Part shown: positions 12,496 to 22,854 of the stretch, in pieces
Layout of the letters: the number at the start of each line of letters is the position of its first letter
Position numbering within the stretch: the stretch's first letter is position 1
Source: Paramyrothecium sp. XJ0827
Taxonomy: Eukaryota; Ascomycota; Sordariomycetes; Hypocreales; Stachybotryaceae
Reading direction: 5' to 3'
Length of the DNA: 64,000 nt
Assembly: GCA_020881915.1 (NCBI GenBank)
Contig: JAJFPB010000011.1
Location: 1,550,001 to 1,614,000 of the forward strand
Made by a program: the position numbers and the translations under genes
Notes under the pieces: generated by a model
Databases searched by the model: none
The model's input: only the letters and a program-made list of their open reading frames with translations
Told to the model about the DNA's origin: nothing

Positions 12496-15400
12496 ATGTC
12501 GGCCTCGAAGGAATCGACAGGAACACTTGGCAACCTAGCCAACATCCCGAAGCTAGAATCAACAGCGGGATGGATCAACTGGAGCCGAGAAATGAAGGAT
12601 CATCTCACGATGTCGGGTTATGGAGACTTGTTCAAACGAAACAAGGACAAACCCACCGGCACCAGCGCCGCGACCGTTGAAAAGATCGACAACTGGCTCT
12701 CCAAGCAGGAACGCGCGTGCGGAGCCGTCCTCAATCGACTTGGATACAACGCCAGGGAGCAGGTAAAGGACAAGGAGACCGTCACGGAGATGTTCAGTGA
12801 GCTTGAGAAGCGCTTCAAACCAAAGGGAAGCGCGGTTTTCCAAGAACTCGATCGACGATACAACAGCCTCACCCTAGACCAATGCTCGGGAGTCATGAAC
12901 TTCGCGGAACGGCTGCGAGAAGCTCAATCTGAACTCTTGCAACTAGACGAGACATGCAAAATCGGCACGCCTCAATTCATCAATAAGTTCCTAACCGGAC
13001 TTGGCCCCGAATACGAAGTGTTCCTCACTGCTTTCTACCAAAACCACAACTTGCTGCCCGAAAGAGGCTCCAACGGAGAAGTAACCAAACCTGCCGTCAC
13101 ATTCGAAATCGCCCTTGCCGCAGCAGAGCAAGAGGAGATGAACATTCAACAACGAGAAAAGACCAAGATACAACAAACAGCTCTGCTGGCTGGAACACGT
13201 GGTCTTCGCAAAGACCGAGTGACTCAAACATGCGACCACTGCAACAAACCAGGTCACAACAAGGCCGGATGTTTTGGCTTACACCCCGACCTTCTTGAGG
13301 AGTTCAGGAGAAAACGAGCACTTCGGAGTGAACGACGAGAAACCAAGCTTGAGAGGAGAAAGGAGAACTCCTCGTCGCTGCAACCTGACGAGGATCACAC
13401 TGCCGCCGTCGCCTTCTTAAACACGGCCTTTCTATCTCTTCAACCCCAGTTTGGCCTGGCTGCATCAGAACCATCCAAACTACTGGAGCGAATCCACGTA
13501 TTGGACAGTGGCGCCTCCTCCCACACGTTCTGCCACCGACGGAACTTTACATCACTCGAGAAATTCACCGGCTCTGCCATCAACGGCATAGCTGGCTCGG
13601 CCATTATGCCTGAGGGGCAAGGCACATACACCCTCAAAACCATATGGAACAATACCAAGGGAAAGACAACCTTTCATAAGGCACTTTACGTGCCAGGCGC
13701 TCACTGCAACCTCATCTCAGTCTCAGTCCTTGAGGAAGATGGAGCAACTATTCTATTTCGAAAAGGACGAGCTGTCGTTACAAACCACGGTAAAGTCATC
13801 CTCAGCGCCACTAGGAAATTCGGTCTATACGTCATCGACGAAGATGACGAACAACTGCACACCGCTATGGCCGCCTACTCCGTCAGCGACCCCAAACTGC
13901 AGATCTGGCATGACAGGCTCGGCCATTTGGGAGAACAGAACTTACATTGACTCATGAAGATGTCCACGGGCATCACTCCTCTATCTGACTCCAACGTCTG
14001 TGAAGCGTGCGTAAAAGGGCGCATGAAGGAAAGGCCTCATCGCGGATGCATTCGAAAAGGAACAAGACCACTGGAGAGCGTTCACGGCGATATCGCTGGC
14101 CCTTTCTCAGACGAAGGCATCGACGGCCATAGATACTGGGCCTGTTTCATAGACGATTTCACCAAAATGACCTGGGTCTTCCCAATCAGGCAAAAGTCCG
14201 AATTTGGCAACTGCTTTCGAAAACTTCTGGAACAAGCTGAGACACCAACCCGTCGCTGCCGTTACCTTCGCCTCGATCGGGCGGGAGAAAACCAAGCTGA
14301 TACAATCACTCTCTACTGCGAAAACAAGATAATTGAGATGATCTTCTCTGCTACCGAACAGCACGAACAAAACGGGGTGGCCGAAGTAGCAAACCGTGTC
14401 CTACTCGAGAAAGTCACAACGACTCTCATCCATTCAGGACTGGAAAAGAAATTCTGGCCATACGTCCTCAAATCCATGGCATATATACGAAACCTCTCAC
14501 CAGCCTCGGGTCGTCAAATCACACCTTATGAAGCATGGCACAAGGAAGTGCCGGACCTCTCCCATCTCCGAGTTATCGGCAGCCGAGGCTTTGCAAAAAT
14601 GCCTTCAGCCAAACGGAAGAAGATGGACGACAAGACAATCCCCTGCCGACTCCTCGGCTATCAAGGGAGCACAAACTACGTCTTAGTCGACGATGATGGA
14701 AGAATATTCTTTGCGAATAACGTCGTGTTCGATGAGGAATCCCTGCCGAGAAAACGAATTGCATCCGAGCAACCAACTGACGAACCCAACGCAAAACGGA
14801 TGGATCTCACACCATCTCTTCCAACTATACCCCTAACCGAAAACATCAGAACAGACGAAGAGATACAGGCAGCCCTCAACCAATCCTATCTACCGAACCA
14901 AGACGAGCCGAGCTTCCATGTGGAACTGGGGACTCCAGAAAGAACACAAAGCCCCGACGGTGTAATCAATGAACACCAAGTCCCAATGGAATCAACCGAC
15001 CGTCATTCCGAACTACGCTTTCCAGTACGGGAAACCCGAGGACAAATGCCATCGAGATACACAGTCCTAGCTCAACAAGACCCAGAAGCTCAACAAAACC
15101 AATGGCGTTTCACCATGATTGCCATTCATCTGGCCATGATCGCCAACAACCTCGAACCGACCGAACCCGAAACCTTTGCCGAAGCAATGAATTCGCCACA
15201 TAGCGAACAATGGATGCATGCCATGATTGACGAAATCGACTCCTTAACGAGAAACGGCACCTTCATACCAGTCAACCTACCTCCAGGAAAACATACTCTC
15301 CAAGGCAAATGGGTATATAAGCTCAAGCGAGGAAAGGATGGCGAGATTACCAGATTCAAAGCTCGCTTCGTTGTCAGAGGCTTCGAACAAAAGAGGGAAT

Positions 15401-16960
15401 CGACTACCACGAGACGTTTGCCTCCGTGGTCAAGCCGATGAGCTATAAAATGATCTTCGCTATCGCTGCGGCCCTGGACCTTGAACTAGAACAAATGGAT
15501 GTCAAAACTGCCTTCCTTTACGGTGGTGTTAAAGAAGAAATCTACGTCACTCAGCCACAGGGCTTCGACGACAAATCAGGCAAAGTCTTCCGACTGCGGA
15601 AGGCTCTCTACGGTCTTAAACAATCTCCCCGAATCTGGTACCAGACATTATCTGATTTTCTGGAAACCCTCGGCTTCAAACCACTCAACGCCGATGTTGG
15701 CGTTTTCATCCGTGGCACAACCTACATCGCCGTCTACGTGGATGATCTCCTAATCGCTGGTCCCGATAAGGAAGAAATCCGCCAAATCAAAGCCGCCTTG
15801 AGCAAGAAATTCGAAATGACTGATCTTGGTCCGTGTCAGTACTATCTGGGAATGTCCGTCCGGAGAGACAGACGCAACAAGGCCATCTTCCTCTCCCAAC
15901 GAGCATATGTCGAGAAGGTCCTACGGGAATTTGACATGTGGGAGAGCAAGCCAGTCACAACTCCCTAAGCACGTCTAAATTCCAACCTGTCCCAGACGAA
16001 TACAAAGCGTCTGAAACGACGAAACTATGGTACGCAAAGGCAATTGGTTCACTTATGTATGCCATGCTTGGCACTCGCCCAGACATCGCATTTGCCGTCT
16101 CTCTCTGCAGCCGATATCTGGGAAACCCAACCAACGAGCACGTCCAAGCCGTCAAGCGCATCATGAGGTACTTACGAGGAACGATCGACTTGGAACTCGT
16201 TTTCAGCGGACCACTCAGACCGTTAGTTGGGTACACCGACTCAGACTGGGCTGGCGACCACGACACTAGACGGTCAACGGCTGGTTATGTCTTCAATGTC
16301 GGTACAGGCGCCATCAGTTGGAGCTCCAAACGACAACCAACGGTCGCACTATCATCCTGCGAAGCGGAATACATGGGGCAAACACAATGCACCAAAGAAG
16401 CGATCTGGCTACGAGGGTTGCTGCGCGAACTTCTGGCCCAATACAAACATGGAGACCTTCAAACAACTATCCTCTACGGGGACAATCAAGGGGCAATTGC
16501 AATGGCCAAGAATCCACAGTTCCACGCCAGGACTAAGCACATTGACCTTCAATGGCATTACGTTCGAGAACGAGTCTCGGATGGAGACGTTGAGCTCCAA
16601 TATGTCCCAACCGAGCAACAAATTGCAGATGGACTTACGAAACCCCTTCCAAAAGACCGTTTTATCGTGTTTCGCAACGCGCTGGGCCTCTCAATCCATG
16701 ATTCACTGTTGGTCACGCAAATATGGGTCATGAGAAAAGGTGGTGACCGGGAACACCTAGCCAACCGACACTCCCGGCGCCGAAAGTCTATTATATCAAA
16801 TTCATACGGTCTTTTACCCTTTCCATCATGCCCCAAGTGGGAGAAAATGGGAGCCCAACAGTCTATCCCAATCATCGAGCCTCCAAGTGACCCACAAGTC
16901 CTCGGTTCGGAACCCTTCGGCTTCCTGCAACAAACCTACAACAGCTTCAGCTGTATCTGA
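12496..16960 (+). pseudogene. Copia 1 gag-pol polyprotein, one stop and two frameshifts
   Basis: Polyprotein for particle formation, integration and reverse transcription. Gag lies first (from 12496), with a CCHC knuckle CDHCNKPGHNKAGC near 13230. Protease LDSGASSH is near 13500. The GAG-pre-integrase WHDRLGHLG is near 13910. The integrase core shows aspartates in VHGDIAGPF and RLDRAGEN and the glutamate in NGVAEVANR. The reverse transcriptase has YVDD near 15740, and RNase H has TDSDWAG near 16240 and the ending IADGLTKPL. Breaks: TGA at 13948-13950 where arginine (CGA) is expected, a 1-base loss near 15391 in an A-run, and a 1-base loss near 15966 in a C-run. Family assignment is certain. 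Confidence 0.93.
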
Positions 16961-17276
16961 GCGCTCATTACGTACATACCAGAGCCATTTCATTCAGGAA
17001 CGTACCACACAAGAGCCAATTGGAAAGAATCCCATGGCAAACGAACACGATCGAGATACAAAACTACAAAACTACTAACACAGCAAACGCTGTTGGATTG
17101 GCTTCCTCAGCCTTAATAACCACAGTCCTACAAGACATGCAACGGAACCTGCTCAATCGGATCCGGCCAAAGAAATCAAAATACCTCGACGATCGTAGTC
17201 GAAAATACCAACAAATGACAATATTAATGTCCTCTATATTTATTTTGGAAAAATATAGACCTGCGATGAAGTGGGA

Positions 17277-17382
17277 GATCTGGGGTGTTAAGGCTCCAGT
17301 GATCGAAGAATCCAAGGCTTCATTCAAACATCAAACATCAAATAATCTGGAGGATCTGGGGTGCTAAGGCCCCAGTGACCGA
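17277..17382 (+). repeat. Imperfect direct repeat in copia 1 3' region
   Basis: A 30-bp unit beginning GATCTGGGGTG occurs at 17277-17306 and 17353-17382 with three transitions between copies. It lies between the RNase H stop and the 3' LTR. Its role is not known. Confidence 0.7.
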
Positions 17383-17500
17383 GCAATCCAACGCAGGTGT
17401 GGTAATAGAAGCTCTTTCCTGTTTTTCACCCACGAAGGTGTTTTTGAGGTTTTAATGAGGCCACACTCTGTTACGCAGAAACATCTCGCACCAATGGCTC

Positions 17501-17509
17501 GAGTGGGAG
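17501..17509 (+). promoter_or_regulatory. Polypurine tract of copia 1
   Basis: GAGTGGGAG directly abuts the 3' LTR, the position used to prime plus-strand DNA synthesis in LTR retrotransposons. Confidence 0.75.
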
Positions 17510-17650
17510 TGTTGAGATCCGTTGTTTTTGACGGATCAATGGCTATTCCGATCCATTGGTGGCTGGGATGTGGATGTCTTGTCTATAGCTTCCGCTGGTT
17601 AGCGCTAGCCTTTCTTCTTCTTTAATCAATATAATATGCTCATTTCAACA
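17510..17650 (+). repeat. 3' LTR of copia 1
   Basis: 141 bp, identical by eye to 11499-11639. It is followed by the target-site copy CTACT at 17651-17655, where the Helitron tail resumes. Confidence 0.95.
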
Positions 17651-17878
17651 CTACTGTGTAGCTTTTGCCTACTTCTCAAGGGCATTCATCTGAGCATTAC
17701 CTATGGTTGGTAAAATTAAATTAAGTCACGATAAGATGGGAAAATGAGTGGGATTCCTTGGTTCGTGCATCGATCTTCGAAACACCCGGTGGTCCGTGCC
17801 CTCATCAGCCACAACCACGATGCATCTAACACTTCGAAAGCGACTGTGGATTTTCATCAAACCCACAACTGAAAGACT

Positions 17879-17925
17879 CGTTCCGAAGGTTTGATGGCGG
17901 GCCCGTAGGGACCGGTCTCCTGTTA
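17879..17925 (+). repeat. Shared Helitron 3'-terminal sequence, copy B
   Basis: Matches 4186-4232 (the last 33 bp exactly). It lies about 325 bp after the Helitron 2 stop codon once the copia is subtracted, and marks the inferred right end of that element. Confidence 0.65.
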
Positions 17926-18515
17926 CATCGAAAAGCCGCAATCGAACAGCACAATGCCACAATGCCATTCTGAAAGGTTCTTCCTTCCGCGACCTTCCCG
18001 ACAGCGAAAAGTCACAAACCATTAAGCGCTCCGTGCGTGCTGCGCCTTAACTCGTGCGCCACGAAGCCACAGAAAAATGGGCCATGGGCAAACAACATAA
18101 ATTCTACCGTTGGAGCAAAGCATCAGAATAACGCCAGCCCCGCTCAGGCACACGGCTTCACCCAGAAGTCGTGAACCACACTGGCAAGTTGAGCGATAGA
18201 TCTCAATATTCAGCCTGTAACAAATATCCCGGCCCGTACTCTTAGACTCAAAAACACAGGGCCACTTGAGCCTTTTGAGCTAACAGCACTAGGTTACCCG
18301 CAGCTGCCGATGACGGGCGTAATTAGGCAGCCGTCACTTTGATTGGGCGACACAGGAGCCGTTGCACTGGGAGAGCCTCACCCGTGCCAAGCTGAAGGCT
18401 CCAGCGCCTATCTGGCAAGTATGCAGCAGCAGAATTCTTCCTTACTCTCCCCTACAGTCCTTAGCACCATAGTTTCGCAAAACCACTCTCTCTAGCTGGC
18501 TCTGAACGCAGCACG
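17926..18515. other. Intergenic; upstream region of HET gene
   Basis: No coding signal or repeat recognised. The last 100 bp before 18516 are pyrimidine-rich and would contain the HET gene promoter and leader. Confidence 0.4.
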
Positions 18516-19802
18516 ATGGACGACAAGGACCAGTCACTTCACGAACTCAGCCTACGCTGCAGAGAGTCTATCGTCTCGCAACTTGTCGATATAGGGAGCG
18601 AGTGCAATCAACGAGAACATCTCAAATATCTCTCCTTTGTTGAATACCTACAGTGTCTCCGGCCGGAAGGTCTGCAGCTGCATCGCACATCTATTAACGC
18701 CTTCTGCGAGAAGCAATATGTCGCATTATCCTACACCTGGAAACGTTCGGAGTACGAAGATGGCAAATCCGGGCGATTTCACGTCGAGGGTTGGGACGAC
18801 CATCGACTCGAAGCATCTGAAGTACGTAACTGCGTCTTGGATCGCGTTGTCAGCTACATGCGCTACGCCAATATCCAGCTCTTATGGATCGACCGGCATT
18901 GTATTCGTCAAGACATATGCAATGTTGCCTGCACCCGCCACATTCACTGCACTCAGAAGCGTGATGCTATGCAGGCCATGGACCTCGTCTATCAGCTCAG
19001 TAGCCACCCCATTGCGGTACTGGGTCGACCAGTGCAGATAGAATCTGAGCTGCGCATCTTGGCAGACGTACCTTCAGGGGACCTTGTCGATGGTGACTCT
19101 AAGCTTAGGCTTTCAAGAAAGACTACGATTCGTGAGGCGAGGAAGGCATTGTGTCTCCTCCACGAGATTACCCAAGACCGTTGGTGGCGTCGTGCCTGGA
19201 CATTCCAGGAGAATTACCGTGGCGGAGTCCGCATGCGGCTGCTAATTCGCCACAATTCATCACTCGAACAGCAAAAGCTGAGGTATCGAGTGTTTGGTAA
19301 TATACCAGGGGAGCTGTGCGTGCCATCTGTCGACTTCTCCAAGGAGGCGACGCGGCTGTGCCTTGCAATCCGCAGGGTGCAGAATATTTCATGGATCAGC
19401 GATGTGCTCCGAGCTGCTGGGAGGTACGCAAACATGCTGCACGAATCGAGCCCAATGACACCGACGGTGATCGCTGACATCGAGGCGCGCGAACTGGAGC
19501 AGCCGTGGGACCGGCTCGCCATTATTGCGAACTGTTGTCGATACTCAGTACGTCTAGACGGCGATGCCCTCAGCCAGCAGCGTCATAGCCTCAGTCTATC
19601 AGTACTAGCCATGTGTTTACTCAATGGCGAGATCCTCAATAACAAAGACAACGGCCTGGAGACGGTGGCCCATTTAACAGTGTCAAAATTCCTCAAAAAA
19701 CAGCTAACGTACATGTATAGCGAGCCGCCCAAACAAGCGAGCCGCCCAAAAATCTCAACCCTCAAGACCGGAACTTCAATAAAAACACAACAGACCATCT
19801 GA
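18516..19802 (+). CDS. HET-domain (heterokaryon incompatibility) protein, 3' end replaced by transposon
   Basis: HET proteins trigger cell death or incompatibility after non-self fusion in ascomycetes. The 428-residue ORF shows the three HET blocks: YVALSYTWK (about residue 70), LLWIDRHCIRQD (about 125) with the following DAMQAMDLVYQL, and WWRRAWTFQE (about 230). The aspartate-rich second block is slightly degenerate (usual form WIDALCIDQ). The last 33 codons are not HET sequence: a Fot transposon enters at 19705, and the ORF ends inside its terminal inverted repeat and flank. Without the insertion, the frame would run 22 more codons past 21566 to a TAG. Start chosen as the first ATG, about 55 residues before the first HET block. 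Confidence 0.8.
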   Translation: MDDKDQSLHELSLRCRESIVSQLVDIGSECNQREHLKYLSFVEYLQCLRPEGLQLHRTSINAFCEKQYVALSYTWKRSEYEDGKSGRFHVEGWDDHRLEASEVRNCVLDRVVSYMRYANIQLLWIDRHCIRQDICNVACTRHIHCTQKRDAMQAMDLVYQLSSHPIAVLGRPVQIESELRILADVPSGDLVDGDSKLRLSRKTTIREARKALCLLHEITQDRWWRRAWTFQENYRGGVRMRLLIRHNSSLEQQKLRYRVFGNIPGELCVPSVDFSKEATRLCLAIRRVQNISWISDVLRAAGRYANMLHESSPMTPTVIADIEARELEQPWDRLAIIANCCRYSVRLDGDALSQQRHSLSLSVLAMCLLNGEILNNKDNGLETVAHLTVSKFLKKQLTYMYSEPPKQASRPKISTLKTGTSIKTQQTI

Positions 19803-21564
19803 TCATTTAGAACTAATCGCTACACTCATCTCCAGAAGCTGGAATATCTGCCTTACATGTTCTTGCATTATGCCCGGGCTTGCTGCATACACCACAGCGC
19901 CTTTCCCTCGGTTGCGCTGACCTTCCTTGACCACCTCTCCTCGATGATTCGGCCGCTATCTGCATATTCACATCCGTTTGATCAATTGATGCTTGGCCTT
20001 CCTCTACAGTCATTGTCCCTCCATTGCGTAGGCGTTTCTTTTTTTCCCTGCGGCGCCGGCTTAGTATCGCATTTGCCTCTCGAAGATCCCGGACCTCAGC
20101 CTCTAGTAAAGCCATCTTATGCTGATTTGCAAGTAAACTCTTAGAAAATGAATTCAAAGCATCAATTATTGATGCTGGGGAGCTGCTTTTATGTCTTCTG
20201 ATTCGTCTTTTAAGATATTCTGATTGAGATTGAGTTTCCCTAACTGTCTTTGGGGTTCTCGAGGTCCAAGGGGCAGGAAGCTGTGGCTCATCGATAGCAG
20301 GCGTTGGAGTTCGTAACCGAATATCAAGCTTTGAGATCACATGGTCTGCATCCAAAGGAGTAAGTCCGGCGCCCTTAAAACCTCCCTGAATATTCGATTT
20401 GGTTAAGCTGGCTTGGTGTGCGGCGTAGAAGGCAGGAAAGAACTCGGTCTTGAAATGTGTGTTATAGAGCATTTGATCAAATGCTCTATTTCTCGACCAT
20501 ATGCCTTCTTGAGCGGCCCAAAGCAGCCCACATCAAGAGGCTGAAGTAGATGAGATGAATGAGGCGGCATACAGAGTGTAATAATCTTGTTGTCCTTGCA
20601 GAAATCCTCAAAAGCCACCGAGTGGTGGCTTTCATGCCCGTCAAGGATCAGAAGACGATAGGCACCATTTGATCTTTTAATTGTATGCCGATTGAAGTGC
20701 TTTAGCCACTCAAGGCCCGTCTCGTTATCGGTCCAACCATTCTTGGTGGTTGCAATAGCCCAATCGCCCGGGAGGTTGCTTTCGCGATACCAACTAGAGA
20801 GGTGATATTGGCCTGCAACAATGATGAACGGCGGCAGTGCCCACCCTTCTGCATCAACCGATTCAATCGCAGTAACCCATTCACGGTTTCCCGGCTGAAC
20901 CTTTTAGGGTTTGCACGCATCTCAGCGCCTGTAATAACCATGCCGCTTGCAATAACGCCCATCATAAAGCCTGTCTCATCAAAGTTATACCAATCATTTG
21001 ATCTTATGCCGTACTTCGCGACTGTGTTCTCTATAAGCGAGAACCACGCGTTTATTGCGACTGGATCTTCGCATTTAGCTCTCTGATAGTCATATCTGCG
21101 AAAGAAACGCGTCGTGAGCTGTGGTTGCCGCCTGACGAAGTTTGAAGCCCAGCGCGTTCCAACAGGAGGCATATCGCGATCAGCAAGCAGTTGATTGGCC
21201 ATATCTTCAACACCACAGAGCCGGGGGGAAAACCCTCGCGTATCTAGGTCAAGGATATATTTAACTATCGTCTGTTCCTCAAGATCAGATAGTTTACGTG
21301 AATTAGCCATAGTATCGCGTCGTGATCGAATCCCGTTCTTCCTATCACGAAGGGTCTCCCATGAGATATTGTAGATCTTTGCGGCGCGTCGGATGCTTAA
21401 TGCTTGGTTATTTTGAAGGGCCTGAAGAGCAAGAATTATATTAGCTTCGTTTTGAGGGCTTGACATCCTTAATTGTGGTGAATCATTTGATCTTTTGGTA
21501 ATGATGTAGGTTGAGGGATTTTTGGGCGGCTCGCTTGTTTGGGCGGCTCGCTATACATGTACGT
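19707..21564 (-). mobile_element. Fot/pogo-type Tc1-mariner transposon, complete
   Basis: A 1,858-bp element with perfect 48-bp terminal inverted repeats starting ACGTACATGTATAGCGAG, flanked by TA (19705-19706 and 21565-21566). Each terminus holds two copies of GCGAGCCGCCC separated by six bases, probable transposase-binding sites. It encodes a CENP-B/pogo-like transposase on the minus strand. It is inserted in the HET ORF. Confidence 0.93.
19813..21466 (-). pseudogene. Fot-type DDE transposase, two frameshifts
   Basis: Cut-and-paste transposase. From the start at 21466 there is a Psq-type helix-turn-helix (SIRRAAKIYNIS), then a CENP-B-like DNA-binding domain. The DDE core follows with NFDETGF (near 20980) and LILDGHESH (near 20640); the third acidic site lies in the LLQPLDVGCFGPLK region (near 20530). 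The C-terminus has a coiled, basic segment and a CCHC knuckle CGVCSKPGHNARTC. Single-base losses near 20905 and 20465 shift frame. The second relative at 63004-64000 lacks these shifts in the shared region. Confidence 0.88.
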
Positions 21565-21566
21565 TA

Positions 21567-22221
21567 TGTAGAAGGGGCTGTTTTGGTGGCGCGACATGGT
21601 TGGGAAACGCGTTCCAGATTGCATACGCGTAGTGGGGTTACGCGTTAGAATACGATAGTAGGTACTTGGTTTTGGTGCTGACTCACAGCTATTAGAAAGT
21701 AGACCTCCATCTGTAACTATCTGGTATAGGGTAGTGGTCCGGGAAGACTTGAATTTTTGCCTCGATATTAGACGATCGCATGATACATTTGTAATATATC
21801 AATTATTTCAACTTTCGAAATGCATGATTTGATTTGATTGAAAGGAAGAATTCGACAATTTGATTGATTTGATTGGGGTGATTGATTGATTGAGTTGATA
21901 TATGATGAGCGCTGAATTAAGCAGGCTGATAACATTAAGAGTAAGTCACAGGAAGGGAAGGTGTATCAATGGATTGAAAGTATCCGCTGCCAAAGACTAT
22001 CCCCATCGCGTGCAGCGAGTCGTTGCTTCGAGGTTGAGCGGGGTCTCCCAATATAAGGTGCTTGACCATTATCTGGATAGAATTGAATGGGATATAGTAG
22101 GATGGCAATCAACATCCGTCAAGTACTGTACCGAGGTGGTGTTTATATTGGATGGAATGATACCCTGCCGCCCAGCCATCGCATGGGCAAGTGGAGAACG
22201 GATCGCATGAGATGGGGCGGC
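21567..22221. other. Intergenic with AT-rich and GATT-rich sequence
   Basis: The first ~90 bp are the former 3' continuation of the HET locus. No gene was recognised. A simple repeat lies at 21826-21901. Confidence 0.4.
21826..21901. repeat. GATT-rich microsatellite
   Basis: Imperfect runs of GATTT and GATT (for example GATTGATTGATTGA near 21880). No function inferred. Confidence 0.7.
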
Positions 22222-22570
22222 TTAAGCAGTACTGGCAGATTGTAGTGCATGGTTTCGGCCACGGATCAAATATGTGCATTCGACTTCGAGTACCCTGACA
22301 GCGAGCACCAGTGATGAGTCATTATCAGCACTCCTAGTGTTGAAATTCGCTCCTAGACGCAAAAGGAGCTCGACCATAGAAGCGTTGCCATCGCTGACAG
22401 CCCATAAAAGTGCTGAGAGCCCATTAACCTCCGCTTCGAGAGGAGCTCCTGCCTGAACAAGCCTACTCAGACAGTCTTTTCAGAAACGGGGCCCTTTCCG
22501 CTACTTTACCAATCAAGGGTCGTCTAACTGTCATGTTGCCCGTATCAAGTATATTGAGAGCCGTACCAGG
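22222..22570 (-). pseudogene. Ankyrin-repeat gene relic
   Basis: Minus-strand translation gives one and a half ankyrin repeats. Recognisable pieces are GAPLEAEVNGLSALLWAV, then SDGNASMVELLLRLGANFNT, ending at a TAA at 22222-22224. Upstream sequence in another frame (LNILDTGNMTV) looks like the preceding repeat, so a frameshift or intron lies near 22470. Fungal NLR-like and HET-associated proteins commonly end in such repeats. No start or effector domain remains. Confidence 0.55.
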
Positions 22571-22854
22571 TGAGCTCCGAATTATCGCTTAGAGATCCTT
22601 CCAATTCGTCCAGTATGAGATCATCGTGCTAATCCACCAAGACAGGTCATTGGTGATCGGTGATCGGTGATGGTCCGCTGTGAGCAGGTTCGCCACGAGC
22701 TTGGGTGGTCCTCGCAGTCTGCTGCCTTCCCATCAAGGACATAGTGACCCAGCACTTGGCAATTGCCGCCACCTTGTTAATGGGTCCCATCATGCTTCAA
22801 GCAGCTGATGCTCAGGTGTTCACCTGGGTTATGTCAACTACTTCACCTTGCGTG

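Larger units (their letters stand above)
11499..17650 (+). mobile_element. Ty1/copia LTR retrotransposon 1, complete
   Basis: A 6,152-bp insertion with two 141-bp LTRs (TG...CA) that read as identical, flanked on both sides by CTACT (11494-11498 and 17651-17655). A primer-binding site directly follows the 5' LTR and a purine tract precedes the 3' LTR. The domain order protease, integrase, reverse transcriptase, RNase H is diagnostic of copia (Pseudoviridae). Identical LTRs imply recent insertion, yet the coding frame has one stop and two frameshifts. Confidence 0.95.
4233..17925 (+). mobile_element. Helitron-like element 2, containing a nested copia
   Basis: The second Helitron-like element is in the same orientation as the first. 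It carries the N-terminal cysteine-rich domain missing from copy 1, then Rep and helicase. Its tail is interrupted by the copia at 11499-17650; the original tail resumes at 17651 and ends in the shared terminal block at 17879-17925. The left boundary is not determined and is set at the end of element 1 only provisionally. Confidence 0.7.

Noticed and set aside
1..21566. Heavy RIP (repeat-induced C-to-T decay)
   Set aside because: Repeats keep long frames and normal base composition. Only a few C-to-T-type stops (7368, 13948) are seen, too few to claim RIP.
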